From positions 1-64,000 of the forward strand of contig JAVFAS010000008.1 in NCBI GenBank assembly GCA_034002405.1: DNA of 64,000 bases. The letters run 5' to 3'. The notes below the pieces were generated by a model. That model saw only the letters and a program-made list of their open reading frames with translations, ran no database searches and had not been told where the DNA came from. Position numbers and translations under genes: made by a program. Positions within the stretch are counted from its first letter, which is position 1; each line of letters starts with the position of its first letter. This DNA comes from SZUA-365 sp034002405. Its GTDB lineage: Bacteria; Bacteroidota; Ignavibacteria; SZUA-365. This document shows positions 8,192 to 16,559 of the stretch, one piece after another.

Positions 8192-8922
8192 GCGTTCCGG
8201 ATTGGCTCGAACGTACCGTCCTGCTGCTCGGGGAGCATCGCGTTGCCGCGCTGCGGGACAAACATGTCCTGGTGGCTGGTCTCGGGGGTGTTGGCGCCTA
8301 TGCGGCGGAAATGATTTGTCGGGGCGGAGTGGGGCGGATGACCATCGTCGACGGTGACACGGTACAGCGCGGCAACCGCAACCGGCAACTCGCGGCGCTC
8401 ACGAGCACGGAAGGTCACGCGAAGGCCGCGGTCATGGCCGCGCGCCTGCGGGACATCGATCCCACCGTGCACCTCGAGGTCATCGGGGAGTACATTCGTG
8501 ACGAACGCCTCGAGGAGGTGGTTGCCGGTCCCTACGATTATGTGGTTGATGCGATCGACACCCTCTCACCCAAGGTTTTTCTCATCAATACCGCGGTGCG
8601 TCACGGCATCCCGGTCGTCAGTTCGCTTGGTGCGGGTGGAAAAATCGATCCGTCCCAGGTGCGGATCGACGACATCTCGCGTTCGCATCATTGCCGGCTC
8701 GGCAAGATGCTGCGCAAGCGCCTGCACCGTCTGGGGATTCGCGAAGGCGTGACGGTCGTGTATTCGCCGGAAGAGGTCGATCCGTCGGCGATGCGTGCCA
8801 CCGAGGAGGAAGAGAATAAAAAAACCATCGTCGGGACGATTTCCTATCTGCCACCCATTTTCGGATGCTTCTGCGCATCGGTTGTGCTCCGTGCGCTGAT
8901 GGGTGATGAACCAGAGGCTTGA
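8188..8922 (+). CDS. tcdA: tRNA threonylcarbamoyladenosine dehydratase-like ThiF/E1 enzyme
   Basis: 244 residues. It contains the adenylation-domain nucleotide motif GLGGVG (31-36), the acidic pair D55/D57 (IVDGDTV) and the NxNRQ motif (N63-x-N65-R66-Q67) typical of E1-like ATP-dependent enzymes. A middle segment (DYVVDAIDTLSPKVFLI, VVSSLGAGGKIDPSQ) matches the TcdA/CsdL/YgdL subgroup, which cyclises the t6A modification at tRNA position 37 using ATP. The ATG at 8188 overlaps the upstream TatD stop. The family assignment is strong; the exact substrate follows from the subgroup and is inferred. The gene ends 18 bp before the convergent MATE gene. Confidence 0.88.
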   Translation: MSVPDWLERTVLLLGEHRVAALRDKHVLVAGLGGVGAYAAEMICRGGVGRMTIVDGDTVQRGNRNRQLAALTSTEGHAKAAVMAARLRDIDPTVHLEVIGEYIRDERLEEVVAGPYDYVVDAIDTLSPKVFLINTAVRHGIPVVSSLGAGGKIDPSQVRIDDISRSHHCRLGKMLRKRLHRLGIREGVTVVYSPEEVDPSAMRATEEEENKKTIVGTISYLPPIFGCFCASVVLRALMGDEPEA

Positions 8923-8940
8923 ACGCAGCATGTCGGAAGC

Positions 8941-10353
8941 CTAAGCAACACCGGCACGTCGGTCGCGGTTGGGGCCGAACGACTGTCGACTGTGCAGATG
9001 AAAGCGCAGGAGAAAGGAGACCGCCGCGGTGCTGAGCCCGAGCACGAATCCCATCCAGACTCCGGGAGCGCCAAATCCGGCGACGAATGCGAGGAGATAG
9101 CTCGCGGGCACACCAATGACCCAGTATGCCCCGAGCGCGATGAACATGGGGACCGTGACATCGGTCATCCCGCGGAGCAATCCGTGTCCGACAACCTGCG
9201 CGCCATCGGATAGCTGAAAGATCGCCGCGAGTACCAGCAGCTGCCCGGCGAGTTGCCGCACGGCCGTGTCGTCGATGTAGAGGGCGGGCAGGACATCGCG
9301 GAGTGCGATGAAGCTGATCGCGGCGCACCCCATCAGCGTCATTCCCATGGTCACGGCGGAGAATCCGGCCATCCGTACCGCGGCCCTGTCTTCGCGGCCG
9401 ACGGCATTGCCAACCCGAATGGTCGCGGCATGCGCGATGCCGAGCGTGATCATGAAACTGACCGAGGCGAGGTTGAGGGCAATCTGATGGGCCGCGAGCG
9501 CGGTCGCACCCAACCATCCGATCATGACCGCGCTGAATGTGAATGATCCCGCTTCGAAGATGTATTGGAGTCCGCTCGGGAGACCAATCCGCAGGAGGCG
9601 GGAAAGCACCGCACGGTCCAGGCGAGGGAAGTGCAGCATCGGGTGATAGCGACGGAACGATGGCGCGCGCAAGACATAGACCGTCAGCGCGATGGCCGCG
9701 AACAGTTCGACGGCGACACTACTGTACCCCGCACCGCGGAGGCCGAGCGCCGGCATGCCGAGATTCCCGTAGATCAGCAGCCAGTTTCCGAAGACATTCA
9801 CGACATTCGCCAGCAGGATGGCGACCATGGCCGGTTTGGTGAACGAGAGTCCCTCGATGAAATTGCGAAAGGTCAGGAAGATCGTCATGGGAAGGAAACT
9901 GAATCCCATGATGCGAAGGTAGGGACCGGTCAGCGCGACAACAGCGGGTGGTTGCTTCAGGACGGTGAGGACGTCGGCGATCAGCCATGTGAACAGGACG
10001 AGCAATCCTCCGACGACGAAATTGAGAAACAGTGCATGCCGGAAGGTCGTGGCCGCGCGGGAATGATCGCCGCCACCGTCGGCGATCGCCGTGAGCGGGG
10101 TCAGTGCGCTGCAGATACCGATGGCGAACACGAGCATGAGCACGAAGACGCCATGCCCGAGCGACGCGGCGGCCAGAGGCACCTCGCCGAGTCGTCCGAC
10201 CATCACACTGTCGGTCACGCCCAGCATGACATGCCCGAGTTGTCCGATGGACACAGGAATCGCGAGCAGGGTGGTTTCGCGGAGATGGGTGCGGAACCCT
10301 CCGTCCCTGTTTGAATGCCGGAGTGAGCGCATGAGAGAGCCGGGTGTGTTCAT
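8941..10353 (-). CDS. MATE family multidrug/toxin efflux transporter
   Basis: 470 residues, about 12 predicted membrane helices in two related halves, as expected for MATE exporters that drive substrate export with Na+ or H+. Recognisable segments: LAIPVSIGQLGHVMLGVTDSVMVGRLG at helix 1, PLAAASLGHGVF, GNWLLIYGNLGMPALGLRGAGYSS after helix 6, and the second-half counterpart FTFSAVMIGWLGATALAAHQIALN. This is the NorM-type arrangement. Its ATG shares a base with the histidine-kinase stop (TGATG), so it is translationally coupled as the last gene of the minus-strand signalling operon. Whether the kinase system senses the exported compound is unknown. An internal start at 10332 is possible. Confidence 0.93.
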   Translation of the reverse strand: MNTPGSLMRSLRHSNRDGGFRTHLRETTLLAIPVSIGQLGHVMLGVTDSVMVGRLGEVPLAAASLGHGVFVLMLVFAIGICSALTPLTAIADGGGDHSRAATTFRHALFLNFVVGGLLVLFTWLIADVLTVLKQPPAVVALTGPYLRIMGFSFLPMTIFLTFRNFIEGLSFTKPAMVAILLANVVNVFGNWLLIYGNLGMPALGLRGAGYSSVAVELFAAIALTVYVLRAPSFRRYHPMLHFPRLDRAVLSRLLRIGLPSGLQYIFEAGSFTFSAVMIGWLGATALAAHQIALNLASVSFMITLGIAHAATIRVGNAVGREDRAAVRMAGFSAVTMGMTLMGCAAISFIALRDVLPALYIDDTAVRQLAGQLLVLAAIFQLSDGAQVVGHGLLRGMTDVTVPMFIALGAYWVIGVPASYLLAFVAGFGAPGVWMGFVLGLSTAAVSFLLRFHLHSRQSFGPNRDRRAGVA

Positions 10354-12113
10354 CAGGCAATGGACGCCGATTCGGGCAGCCGGGGGATACGCACGATGAA
10401 ACAAGTCCTCCCCGGTGCGCTCTCGACGAGGATTTCTCCCCGATGTTTCTCGATGATCCGACGCACGATATCAAGTCCGAGTCCGGTGCCCTCGCCGCTT
10501 CCCTTGGTCGTGAAAAACGGTTCGAAGATGCGTTCGCGGATGTCCTCCGGGATACCGGGACCACTGTCGGTGATGCGCGTCTCGATATGGTCGTTGCGTT
10601 GCCGCACCGTGACCTCGAGACGTCCCTCATGATCCATCGCTTGAATGGCATTGTGGATCAGATTCGTCCACACCTGGTTGAGTTCGTCGGGATAGCACGG
10701 CACGGGGGGGATGTCCTCGAACGCACGCACGACCTCGATGCCGTGCTTGAGCTGATTGTGGTAGAGCGTGAGTACGGTATCGATGCCGTCGGTGATGACG
10801 GCAAGGGTCATTTTTCCTGAAGCGTCCCGATGCGAGAAGTTCTTGAGCGCGAACACGATCTTGCTCGCGCGTTCCACGGCGGTTTCGATGTTGCGGCTGT
10901 TCCGTTGTTGCAATGCGAGCCGTGACGCCACGCGCAGGATGGCCAAGGCGTTGGGAAGCTGGAGCAGCGGGGTGAGTTCCTCCCAGTCGTCGAACAACGC
11001 CATCTCGGCGAGCGTGTCGGCGGTCTCCTCCGGCTGCGGGATCCCGGCCGTGACGAGCCGTGATGCGAGATCGCGGCGCGCGGCGCGTTCTTCCTGCGCG
11101 GAATAGCGAGTCCCCGCCGCGAGGCTGCGCTCAATGATCCGGAAAAACAGCTCTTTATTTCTGGTGTCCAGTTCATCAAGAACGCCCGGCAGGTCGCGCA
11201 GCGTGTGCGCCAGGCCTCGCTCGATATTCGCGATCGAGGCACGGATGGCTCCCAGTGGTGTGTTGATTTCATGGGCGATCCCGGCGATGAGTTGCCCGAG
11301 CGCGGCCATTTTTTCCGACTGGACGAGTTGCGCCTGCGCGGCCTTGAGAGATTCGAGCGCGCGGGCGAGCTGCCGCCGCTCGGCGTCGAGCAGGCGGTTC
11401 TTGCCCTGCAGTTCCGTGTTCGCCTCCTGCACCCCTTGCTGCGCAAGGCGGACACTGGTGATCATCTTGCTGAATTCAGACGCGAGATCTCCGATCTCGT
11501 CATTCGATCGGCGCTCGACCATGGTATCGAGATCGCCCTGTTCGACCTTGATCGCCGCCAGACGGAGCAGGGCGAGGGGACGCACGATCAGTCGAGAATG
11601 CCAGAGACCGAATATAATCCCGAGCAGCATGGTGAATAGCGCGACGATGAACGTCGTCGAACGCATCTGTCGCACCTGACTGTCGATACTGTCGGTACTG
11701 CCGCCGACGATCACCGCGCCGGTGAAGAGATCGGTTTCGATGCGATGCCGCGAAACCACGAGTGTATCGACGTCCTCGAGCGCCGACGCGTAGATGAATC
11801 CCTCGGGGTCGGCCGCGAACGTGGCGCCGTGGTCATCGACCATGGCAACGAAGCGCACCGCCTCGGATTGCTGCACGAAGTCGATCGCGCGACGGATGCC
11901 TTCCCAGTCCTGGTTCTTCAATCCGATCGCCACGCTGTTTCCGACCATTTGCGCGAGCGACTGCATTTCCGCGGCCATGCTCTCGCGCAACGCACGTGTG
12001 TGCTCGAACGGGAAGTAGAGGAACATGAACAGCGACAGTACGACGATGAACAGCGTGATCGGAAGCTGGATCTTCTGCCGTACGTTGAAACGATGTGTTG
12101 TTCGGTGACGCAT
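10353..12113 (-). CDS. HAMP-containing sensor histidine kinase
   Basis: 586 residues. Membrane helix about 17-35; periplasmic/extracytoplasmic sensor about 36-150 (AVRFVAMVDDHGATFAADPEG resembles a dCache/sCache or CHASE-like strand pattern); helix about 151-171; HAMP about 172-225; coiled coil; dimerisation/phosphoacceptor region with H281 in AGIAHEINTPLGAI; an insertion-rich linker; then the ATPase domain with N box (LNQVWTNLIHNAIQAM), G1 (DSGPGIPEDI), F (EPFFTTKGSGEG) and G2 (GTGLGLDIV). The dimerisation region and the ATPase domain are separated by about 150 residues, longer than usual. It lies in an operon with a response regulator-cyclase, so the two may form a phosphorelay. It is coupled to the MATE gene by TGATG. 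Confidence 0.93.
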   Translation of the reverse strand: MRHRTTHRFNVRQKIQLPITLFIVVLSLFMFLYFPFEHTRALRESMAAEMQSLAQMVGNSVAIGLKNQDWEGIRRAIDFVQQSEAVRFVAMVDDHGATFAADPEGFIYASALEDVDTLVVSRHRIETDLFTGAVIVGGSTDSIDSQVRQMRSTTFIVALFTMLLGIIFGLWHSRLIVRPLALLRLAAIKVEQGDLDTMVERRSNDEIGDLASEFSKMITSVRLAQQGVQEANTELQGKNRLLDAERRQLARALESLKAAQAQLVQSEKMAALGQLIAGIAHEINTPLGAIRASIANIERGLAHTLRDLPGVLDELDTRNKELFFRIIERSLAAGTRYSAQEERAARRDLASRLVTAGIPQPEETADTLAEMALFDDWEELTPLLQLPNALAILRVASRLALQQRNSRNIETAVERASKIVFALKNFSHRDASGKMTLAVITDGIDTVLTLYHNQLKHGIEVVRAFEDIPPVPCYPDELNQVWTNLIHNAIQAMDHEGRLEVTVRQRNDHIETRITDSGPGIPEDIRERIFEPFFTTKGSGEGTGLGLDIVRRIIEKHRGEILVESAPGRTCFIVRIPRLPESASIA

Positions 12114-12141
12114 GCCGGTACGCGGTGGAGCGGATCGAGAC

Positions 12142-13377
12142 TCAGAGCAGGATGCTCAAGCCGAGGAATCCGAAGGTCAGGGTGACACGATGACTGTCTG
12201 CGTGCAGATACCCGGGAGTGAGGACCACGTTTTCATGCAGCTCATCATAGACGATGAATTGCGCCTTCGCGGTGATCGCTTCGTTGAATCGCCACGCAGC
12301 ACCCGTGGTGTAGACAAAATAATCGGCGGCGACGCCGAAATAGTAATCGCCCCATTGCAGCGAACCGTAAAGGGTGAGCGACGGCAGAATGTCATAGCCG
12401 AGCAGCCCATAGGCGAATCCCTGTTCGGCATGGAGTTTGAGTTCCTCCGCCGGCTCGTAGTCGTAGATGACCTTGATCAATTCGCCCTCGAAGAGAAAAT
12501 CTCCGTACCGGAAACTCAGGTCGGCACCGAGGCGAATCCGTTCGGCGTCATCACCCAGCAGCGCCCGGGCTTCGGGTGGCAGGACGTAGGGACCGAAGGC
12601 CAGCGTGTCGCGGAGATTGTTGTAGTCGTGCGTGAAGGAAACACCGGCCTTCCATTGCTCGTCGCGCGTGCGAATGCCAAGGCGTCCGCCGAACAGCTTC
12701 AGTTTCAGACTGCTCGGATCAAAACCGGAAAGGAACTCGAAGTCGCGGTTGATATCGGATTGAATGCTGCCATCGGGATTGGTCGAGGAGAGGTACGAGG
12801 CCTCCGCGTTTCCGGCGAACGCGGCATAGTCGAAGAACACGCCGCCGGATGCATGGACGCCGGACACCTGGAGATACGCATGTTCGGGGATGAAGTCCTC
12901 GTTGAAGAAATGCGTGCTGAGCAGGCGTTCGTATACCATCGGACGAAATACGTAGGGAAGCAGGGCGAGACGGTTCTTGATCTCATTGAGGTGGTTGAAC
13001 GCCGGAAACAACAGACCCGCCTTGATGTTCAATCCCTCGTCGTAGTGATAGTTCAGCCACGCTTCCTGGAGGCTGAGACTGCCCCAGTGCTTTTCAGAGG
13101 AGTAGTTTGCCTGAAATTCCAGGTCGATGAAAGCCGAGAAGCTTTCATCGATTTCCTTGCTGAGGAAGAGGTCGAGCTGCTGCACGGCGAAACTGCTTCG
13201 CGACTCGCGTTGCCGGAGGATGTCTCCGGTCTCCGCCAGCCGAATTTTCAGTTGGGATTCCTGATGCATGAAGACCGATTGCATCGATCCGAAGACCTGG
13301 AGTTCGTCGCGTTCCTGCGCGGTGACCGCCGTGGCACCGGTGGCGAGCAGCACGAGAAAGAGGAGGGGGCGTTTCAT
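12142..13377 (-). CDS. Porin-like outer-membrane beta-barrel protein
   Basis: 411 residues with a signal peptide (MKRPLLFLVLLATGATAVTAQ). The mature part has alternating amphipathic beta-strands with aromatic girdles (LFLSKEIDESFSAFIDLEFQ, AAWRFNEAITAKAQFIVYDEL) and ends in FLGLSILL. The pattern, length and motif SLSLQEAWLNYHYDEGLNIKAGLLFPAFN are like OprO/OprP- or DcaP-type porins with a constricted pore. Specificity cannot be read from sequence. It sits 4 bp downstream of the small phosphate-binding-like protein gene, making a shared substrate plausible. No TonB box or plug was seen. Confidence 0.8.
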   Translation of the reverse strand: MKRPLLFLVLLATGATAVTAQERDELQVFGSMQSVFMHQESQLKIRLAETGDILRQRESRSSFAVQQLDLFLSKEIDESFSAFIDLEFQANYSSEKHWGSLSLQEAWLNYHYDEGLNIKAGLLFPAFNHLNEIKNRLALLPYVFRPMVYERLLSTHFFNEDFIPEHAYLQVSGVHASGGVFFDYAAFAGNAEASYLSSTNPDGSIQSDINRDFEFLSGFDPSSLKLKLFGGRLGIRTRDEQWKAGVSFTHDYNNLRDTLAFGPYVLPPEARALLGDDAERIRLGADLSFRYGDFLFEGELIKVIYDYEPAEELKLHAEQGFAYGLLGYDILPSLTLYGSLQWGDYYFGVAADYFVYTTGAAWRFNEAITAKAQFIVYDELHENVVLTPGYLHADSHRVTLTFGFLGLSILL

Positions 13378-13381
13378 GGCG

Positions 13382-13834
13382 CTATTTCACCTTGGCGATG
13401 ATTCGAACGTTGGGGAGATTCTTCGCCGGACGTTCGCTGACGTACCCGATGGCACCGGGCGTGCGGCTGACAAGATCGATGACCTCCTCCTCCGTGGCGA
13501 GCGCGCGCGGTGGACGGGCCTTGCCGGTGAACTGCTTGCGCAGCCAGATGCGTTTGAATTCTTCCTCGGTCATGCCGAGCGCGGCAAGGAAGGACTCCTT
13601 TGTCTTGCCGCCTTTCAGGTCGAAGACGCTGATGCGGGTGCCATCATCCCAGTGCACGCGATTCAGTGTGTAAATATCAAGAATGTCCTTTGCAGAGAGC
13701 GAACGCACGTTGACCGCGTCATTGACGATGATCGTGGTTTGCGCGCACAGCGCGGCGGGAATGCAGAGTGCCGCGGCGAGCAGCATGAGACGCAGGGTGT
13801 GGACGCGGACGGAATATGCGATGATGGCACGCAT
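13382..13834 (-). CDS. Small periplasmic PstS/PBP-like domain protein
   Basis: 150 residues with a signal peptide (cleavage near ALCAQ). The mature domain reads TTIIVNDAVNVRSLSAKDILDIYTLNRVHWDDGTRISVFDL, then FKRIWLRKQFTGK and LVSRTPGAIGYV. The phrases DILDIYTLxRxxWxDG and VxxTPGAIGYV are characteristic of one lobe of phosphate-type (PBP-like) substrate-binding proteins. It is only half the length of a full PstS and has no ABC permease or ATPase genes nearby, so a sensory binding subunit for the operon's kinase is likelier than transport. It is 15 bp from the cyclase gene and 4 bp from the porin gene. The ligand is unknown. Confidence 0.82.
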   Translation of the reverse strand: MRAIIAYSVRVHTLRLMLLAAALCIPAALCAQTTIIVNDAVNVRSLSAKDILDIYTLNRVHWDDGTRISVFDLKGGKTKESFLAALGMTEEEFKRIWLRKQFTGKARPPRALATEEEVIDLVSRTPGAIGYVSERPAKNLPNVRIIAKVK

Positions 13835-13849
13835 CTGGCGATTCTCCGA

Positions 13850-15400
13850 TCAACTCGCCATGTCCATGAGACGATGTTCCGCCTCGCCGAAAAACACGGA
13901 CGTGAACCGGAGCAGCACCGTCTCCGGATCGGCGTCGATCACCTTGGCGTACACCTCCGTTTCCGTACGCACGTCGCCGTCACGAACCGCGTCGATGCGA
14001 ACATCCGCATGCGGTGGCATTTCTTGCGCAAGGCGGAGTCGCACGGCGTGGATCGAGAGCGCCGTGACCTCGGCGGAATAGCGCGGACCGGAAACGGACT
14101 TGCCATCGAGGATGGTGAACTCGATCGCGATCGGCCGGCGGACCGGCTGGAGCGCGAGTTCGGGAGGGCGGAAGCGGATGGACGTGCCGTTTTCAATCCC
14201 CGACACCGAATGGATGGTCAGCGGGACGCCGATTCCCTTGAGCGACACCTGGAAGCGGTGGTCGACGATGACGCGGGCGACGCAACGTTCGAGCGTCGCG
14301 GCGTCGATCAGGATTTGCTGTCCGGTCGAGAGCGCCTCGATGCGCGCGGCCAGGTTGACTGGTGTTCCGACAACCCCGTACTTGGCGCGTCGTTCGGAAC
14401 CGATGTTTCCCACCACCACATCACCCGAAGCCAGACCGATCCCCATTTCAATGGGGGGAAGTCCCTCGCTGACATGGATCGCGTTGATCCCTTCCATCAC
14501 GAGTTGCATCGACAACGCGCAGGCCACCGCGCGATCCGCATGATCGGGGAGCGGATTCGGCGCGCCGAAAATGGCGAGGACACCGTCACCGAGGAATTCG
14601 ATCACGATGCCCCGGTGTTCGGAAATGACCTCGATCATGCGTTCGAAATACCGGTTGAGGACCCGCATGACCGTGTCCGCGGGCAGGCGGTTGGTGAATG
14701 CGGTGAAACCCCGTAAATCGGAGATCAAAACGGTAATATCCTTTTTGTCGCCGCCGATGTGCAATCCCTCCGGATCGCGGAGCACGGTGTCCATGACTTC
14801 GTCGCTGACGTAGCGCCCAAAGACGCCACGGATGAAATCATTCCGGAGCTGCAACTCCTGCCGTTGAAACTCGATGTCATGCATCTGCCGTTGGATTTCT
14901 TCTTTTTGCCGCACGACCTCGGTCGTCCGTTCCACCACCAATCGCTCGAGATTTTCATTCAGTTCGATCAGCGCGCGGTTCTGCTCCTCGAGTTGCTTGT
15001 CCTGGAAATACCCGCGGACCGCCTCCTTGATGGTCAGGACCAGGTCGGTTTCGTCCCAGGGCTTGGTGATGTAGCGGAACAGGTTCGCATGATTCACGGC
15101 ATCGCCGACCGCGCCGGCGTCGGCCTGCCCGGTGAGGAGGATGGAACATGTCCGCTCGTTGAGCGCATGGATGCGACGGAGCAGTTCGCTGCCCTTCATC
15201 CCCGGCATGATATGGTCGCAGAGCACCACCGGGACATCGACACCCGCCGCGAGGAACTCGCTGAAGACGGCGAGGGCTTCCTCACCGGAGTCGACCATTT
15301 CCAGTTGATATTCATGACCAAAATGCTCACGCAACTGATCCTTCAGACTGAGGAGAATGATCTCCTCGTCGTCGACGCAGAGCAGGACGGGTTTGCTCAT
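13850..15400 (-). CDS. Response regulator with class III nucleotide cyclase and PilZ-like domains
   Basis: 516 residues. REC domain 1-125 with acidic pair D10/D11, phosphoacceptor D62 (LCDHIMPG), T90 and K113 (ITKPWD). Coiled coil about 130-190. Class III adenylate/guanylate cyclase domain about 215-395: metal-binding D228 (ISDLRGFT) and D272 (FLGDGV), transition-state N349 and R353 (GTPVNLAARIE). C-terminal domain 415-516 has the PilZ-like RRPIAIEF and SAEVTALSIHAVRL pattern but lacks a clean RxxxR plus DxSxxG set. The purine-selecting position before LGD is Glu268 rather than Lys, and the second position is Gly342. First gene of the operon; the start at 15400 is chosen because the REC domain begins at residue 3. 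Upstream in-frame residues show no homology. Confidence 0.93.
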   Translation of the reverse strand: MSKPVLLCVDDEEIILLSLKDQLREHFGHEYQLEMVDSGEEALAVFSEFLAAGVDVPVVLCDHIMPGMKGSELLRRIHALNERTCSILLTGQADAGAVGDAVNHANLFRYITKPWDETDLVLTIKEAVRGYFQDKQLEEQNRALIELNENLERLVVERTTEVVRQKEEIQRQMHDIEFQRQELQLRNDFIRGVFGRYVSDEVMDTVLRDPEGLHIGGDKKDITVLISDLRGFTAFTNRLPADTVMRVLNRYFERMIEVISEHRGIVIEFLGDGVLAIFGAPNPLPDHADRAVACALSMQLVMEGINAIHVSEGLPPIEMGIGLASGDVVVGNIGSERRAKYGVVGTPVNLAARIEALSTGQQILIDAATLERCVARVIVDHRFQVSLKGIGVPLTIHSVSGIENGTSIRFRPPELALQPVRRPIAIEFTILDGKSVSGPRYSAEVTALSIHAVRLRLAQEMPPHADVRIDAVRDGDVRTETEVYAKVIDADPETVLLRFTSVFFGEAEHRLMDMAS

Positions 15401-15526
15401 CCCGACACTCCGTTGGCAGGTCCTCGCTCCGCGCGGTCGCGGCGTGCATCGATCATGGACGCGACACGGGGCAGGGATGAAGGGATGTGGAGCACGCGTT
15501 TCATTGTTCGGGTGGCGAGGATGGTT

Positions 15527-15568
15527 GAATGCGGAATATACGGAAATCATACGGATTTCTCCGCATTC
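15527..15568. promoter_or_regulatory. Nested inverted repeat between divergent genes
   Basis: GAATGCGGA (15527-15535) pairs perfectly with TCCGCATTC (15560-15568), and inside it GAAATC (15543-15548) pairs with GATTTC (15554-15559). The left arm carries a 7-nt bulge. It lies in the 259-bp region between the divergently transcribed cyclase operon (start 15400) and the barrel gene (start 15660), where an operator or attenuating hairpin would act. No consensus promoter is certain nearby. Confidence 0.45.
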
Positions 15569-15659
15569 CGCGAAGTCCCGACTGGCGCAGTGTCACCGGA
15601 ATCGCTATTTTCCCCGAAAGAGGACATTCCGCTACCATTCGCACCATTCCCAAGGATCG

Positions 15660-16559
15660 ATGCACATGCACTCAGGCTTTGACCGCATGCTCCACGGTTT
15701 ACGTGTCGTCGTCAAACCGGGAGCGCTGACCGCGCTGTTCATACTGTGTTGTCTCGCGACGTCGCCGCTTTCGGCGGACTCCTGGCCGATGCAACGCCGG
15801 ACGACCTTCTTTTCCGTTGGGTACCGCGGGTTCAGCAGTGCGGAATATTTCGGGCGGGATGGTGCGCGCCTCGGCATGCATCGGCTCGAGGAGCAGTCAC
15901 TTACGTTTTCCAGCGAATACGGGTATTCGAAGTATGTCACCGCCGTGGTGCGGTTGCCGGCGTTCCGCAAGCTGTATGCGCAGACGGCCGCCGATGCACC
16001 GCTGCTCAGCGTGCAGTCACCCGGCGATGTGGATCTCGGTCTTCGCGTCACGCTCTGGCCCGGCGAGTATGATGCGATCAGCCTCACCACGCTCTTCGGG
16101 ATTCCCCTCGGGGAGTCGACGCAGACGGGCGGACTCTGGGCGGGAGATAATGAATACAATCAGCTCGTCCTGCTCCGCTACGGCCATACGTTCGAGTTTC
16201 TCGGCACGCATGTGCAGCTGGAGAGTGGGTATAATTTTCGCAGCGGGGGGTATGCCGACGAGATTCGGTTCGGCGCGGAAGTTGGACTTCGGCCGATGGA
16301 GTCGGTCGAAGTGAAATTCATTGTGCAGGCCGTGCGGAGCCAGGGGAACGGTGATCCGGAATTTCTGGGCGGAAGTTATGGCTTTGCCAGCAACAACCAA
16401 CGGTTCATCATGTTCGGGCCGGAAGCGGCGGTGTGGCTCACCGACGGGATGGGCCTGTCGTTCGGGGCGCGGACGATCACCAATGCCAGGAGCATGCCGG
16501 CCGCGACGGTGGTGACCACCGGGGTATTCTTTCTGCTCACACCCGCGAGCGATTCGTGA
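15660..16559 (+). CDS. Outer-membrane beta-barrel protein, unknown function
   Basis: 299 residues from ATG 15660 (a second ATG at 15666 is better spaced from AAGGA at 15652). The signal peptide occupies about residues 20-40 (ALTALFILCCLATSPLSADS). The mature part is beta-rich with repeated aromatic strand ends (RTTFFSVGYRGFSS, LTFSSEYGYSKYVTAVVRL, HVQLESGYNFRSGGY) and ends near GVFFLLTPASDS. It looks like a transporter-type barrel of the kind annotated as an outer-membrane beta-barrel protein. The stop overlaps the GTG start of the AddB-like gene (GTGA at 16556-16559), so it is co-transcribed with the DNA-repair pair. No functional link between them is obvious. Confidence 0.8.
   Translation: MHMHSGFDRMLHGLRVVVKPGALTALFILCCLATSPLSADSWPMQRRTTFFSVGYRGFSSAEYFGRDGARLGMHRLEEQSLTFSSEYGYSKYVTAVVRLPAFRKLYAQTAADAPLLSVQSPGDVDLGLRVTLWPGEYDAISLTTLFGIPLGESTQTGGLWAGDNEYNQLVLLRYGHTFEFLGTHVQLESGYNFRSGGYADEIRFGAEVGLRPMESVEVKFIVQAVRSQGNGDPEFLGGSYGFASNNQRFIMFGPEAAVWLTDGMGLSFGARTITNARSMPAATVVTTGVFFLLTPASDS

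Noticed and set aside
12112..13401. 429-codon plus-strand frame opposite the porin gene
   Set aside because: Antisense shadow; the porin on the minus strand has a signal peptide and barrel pattern.
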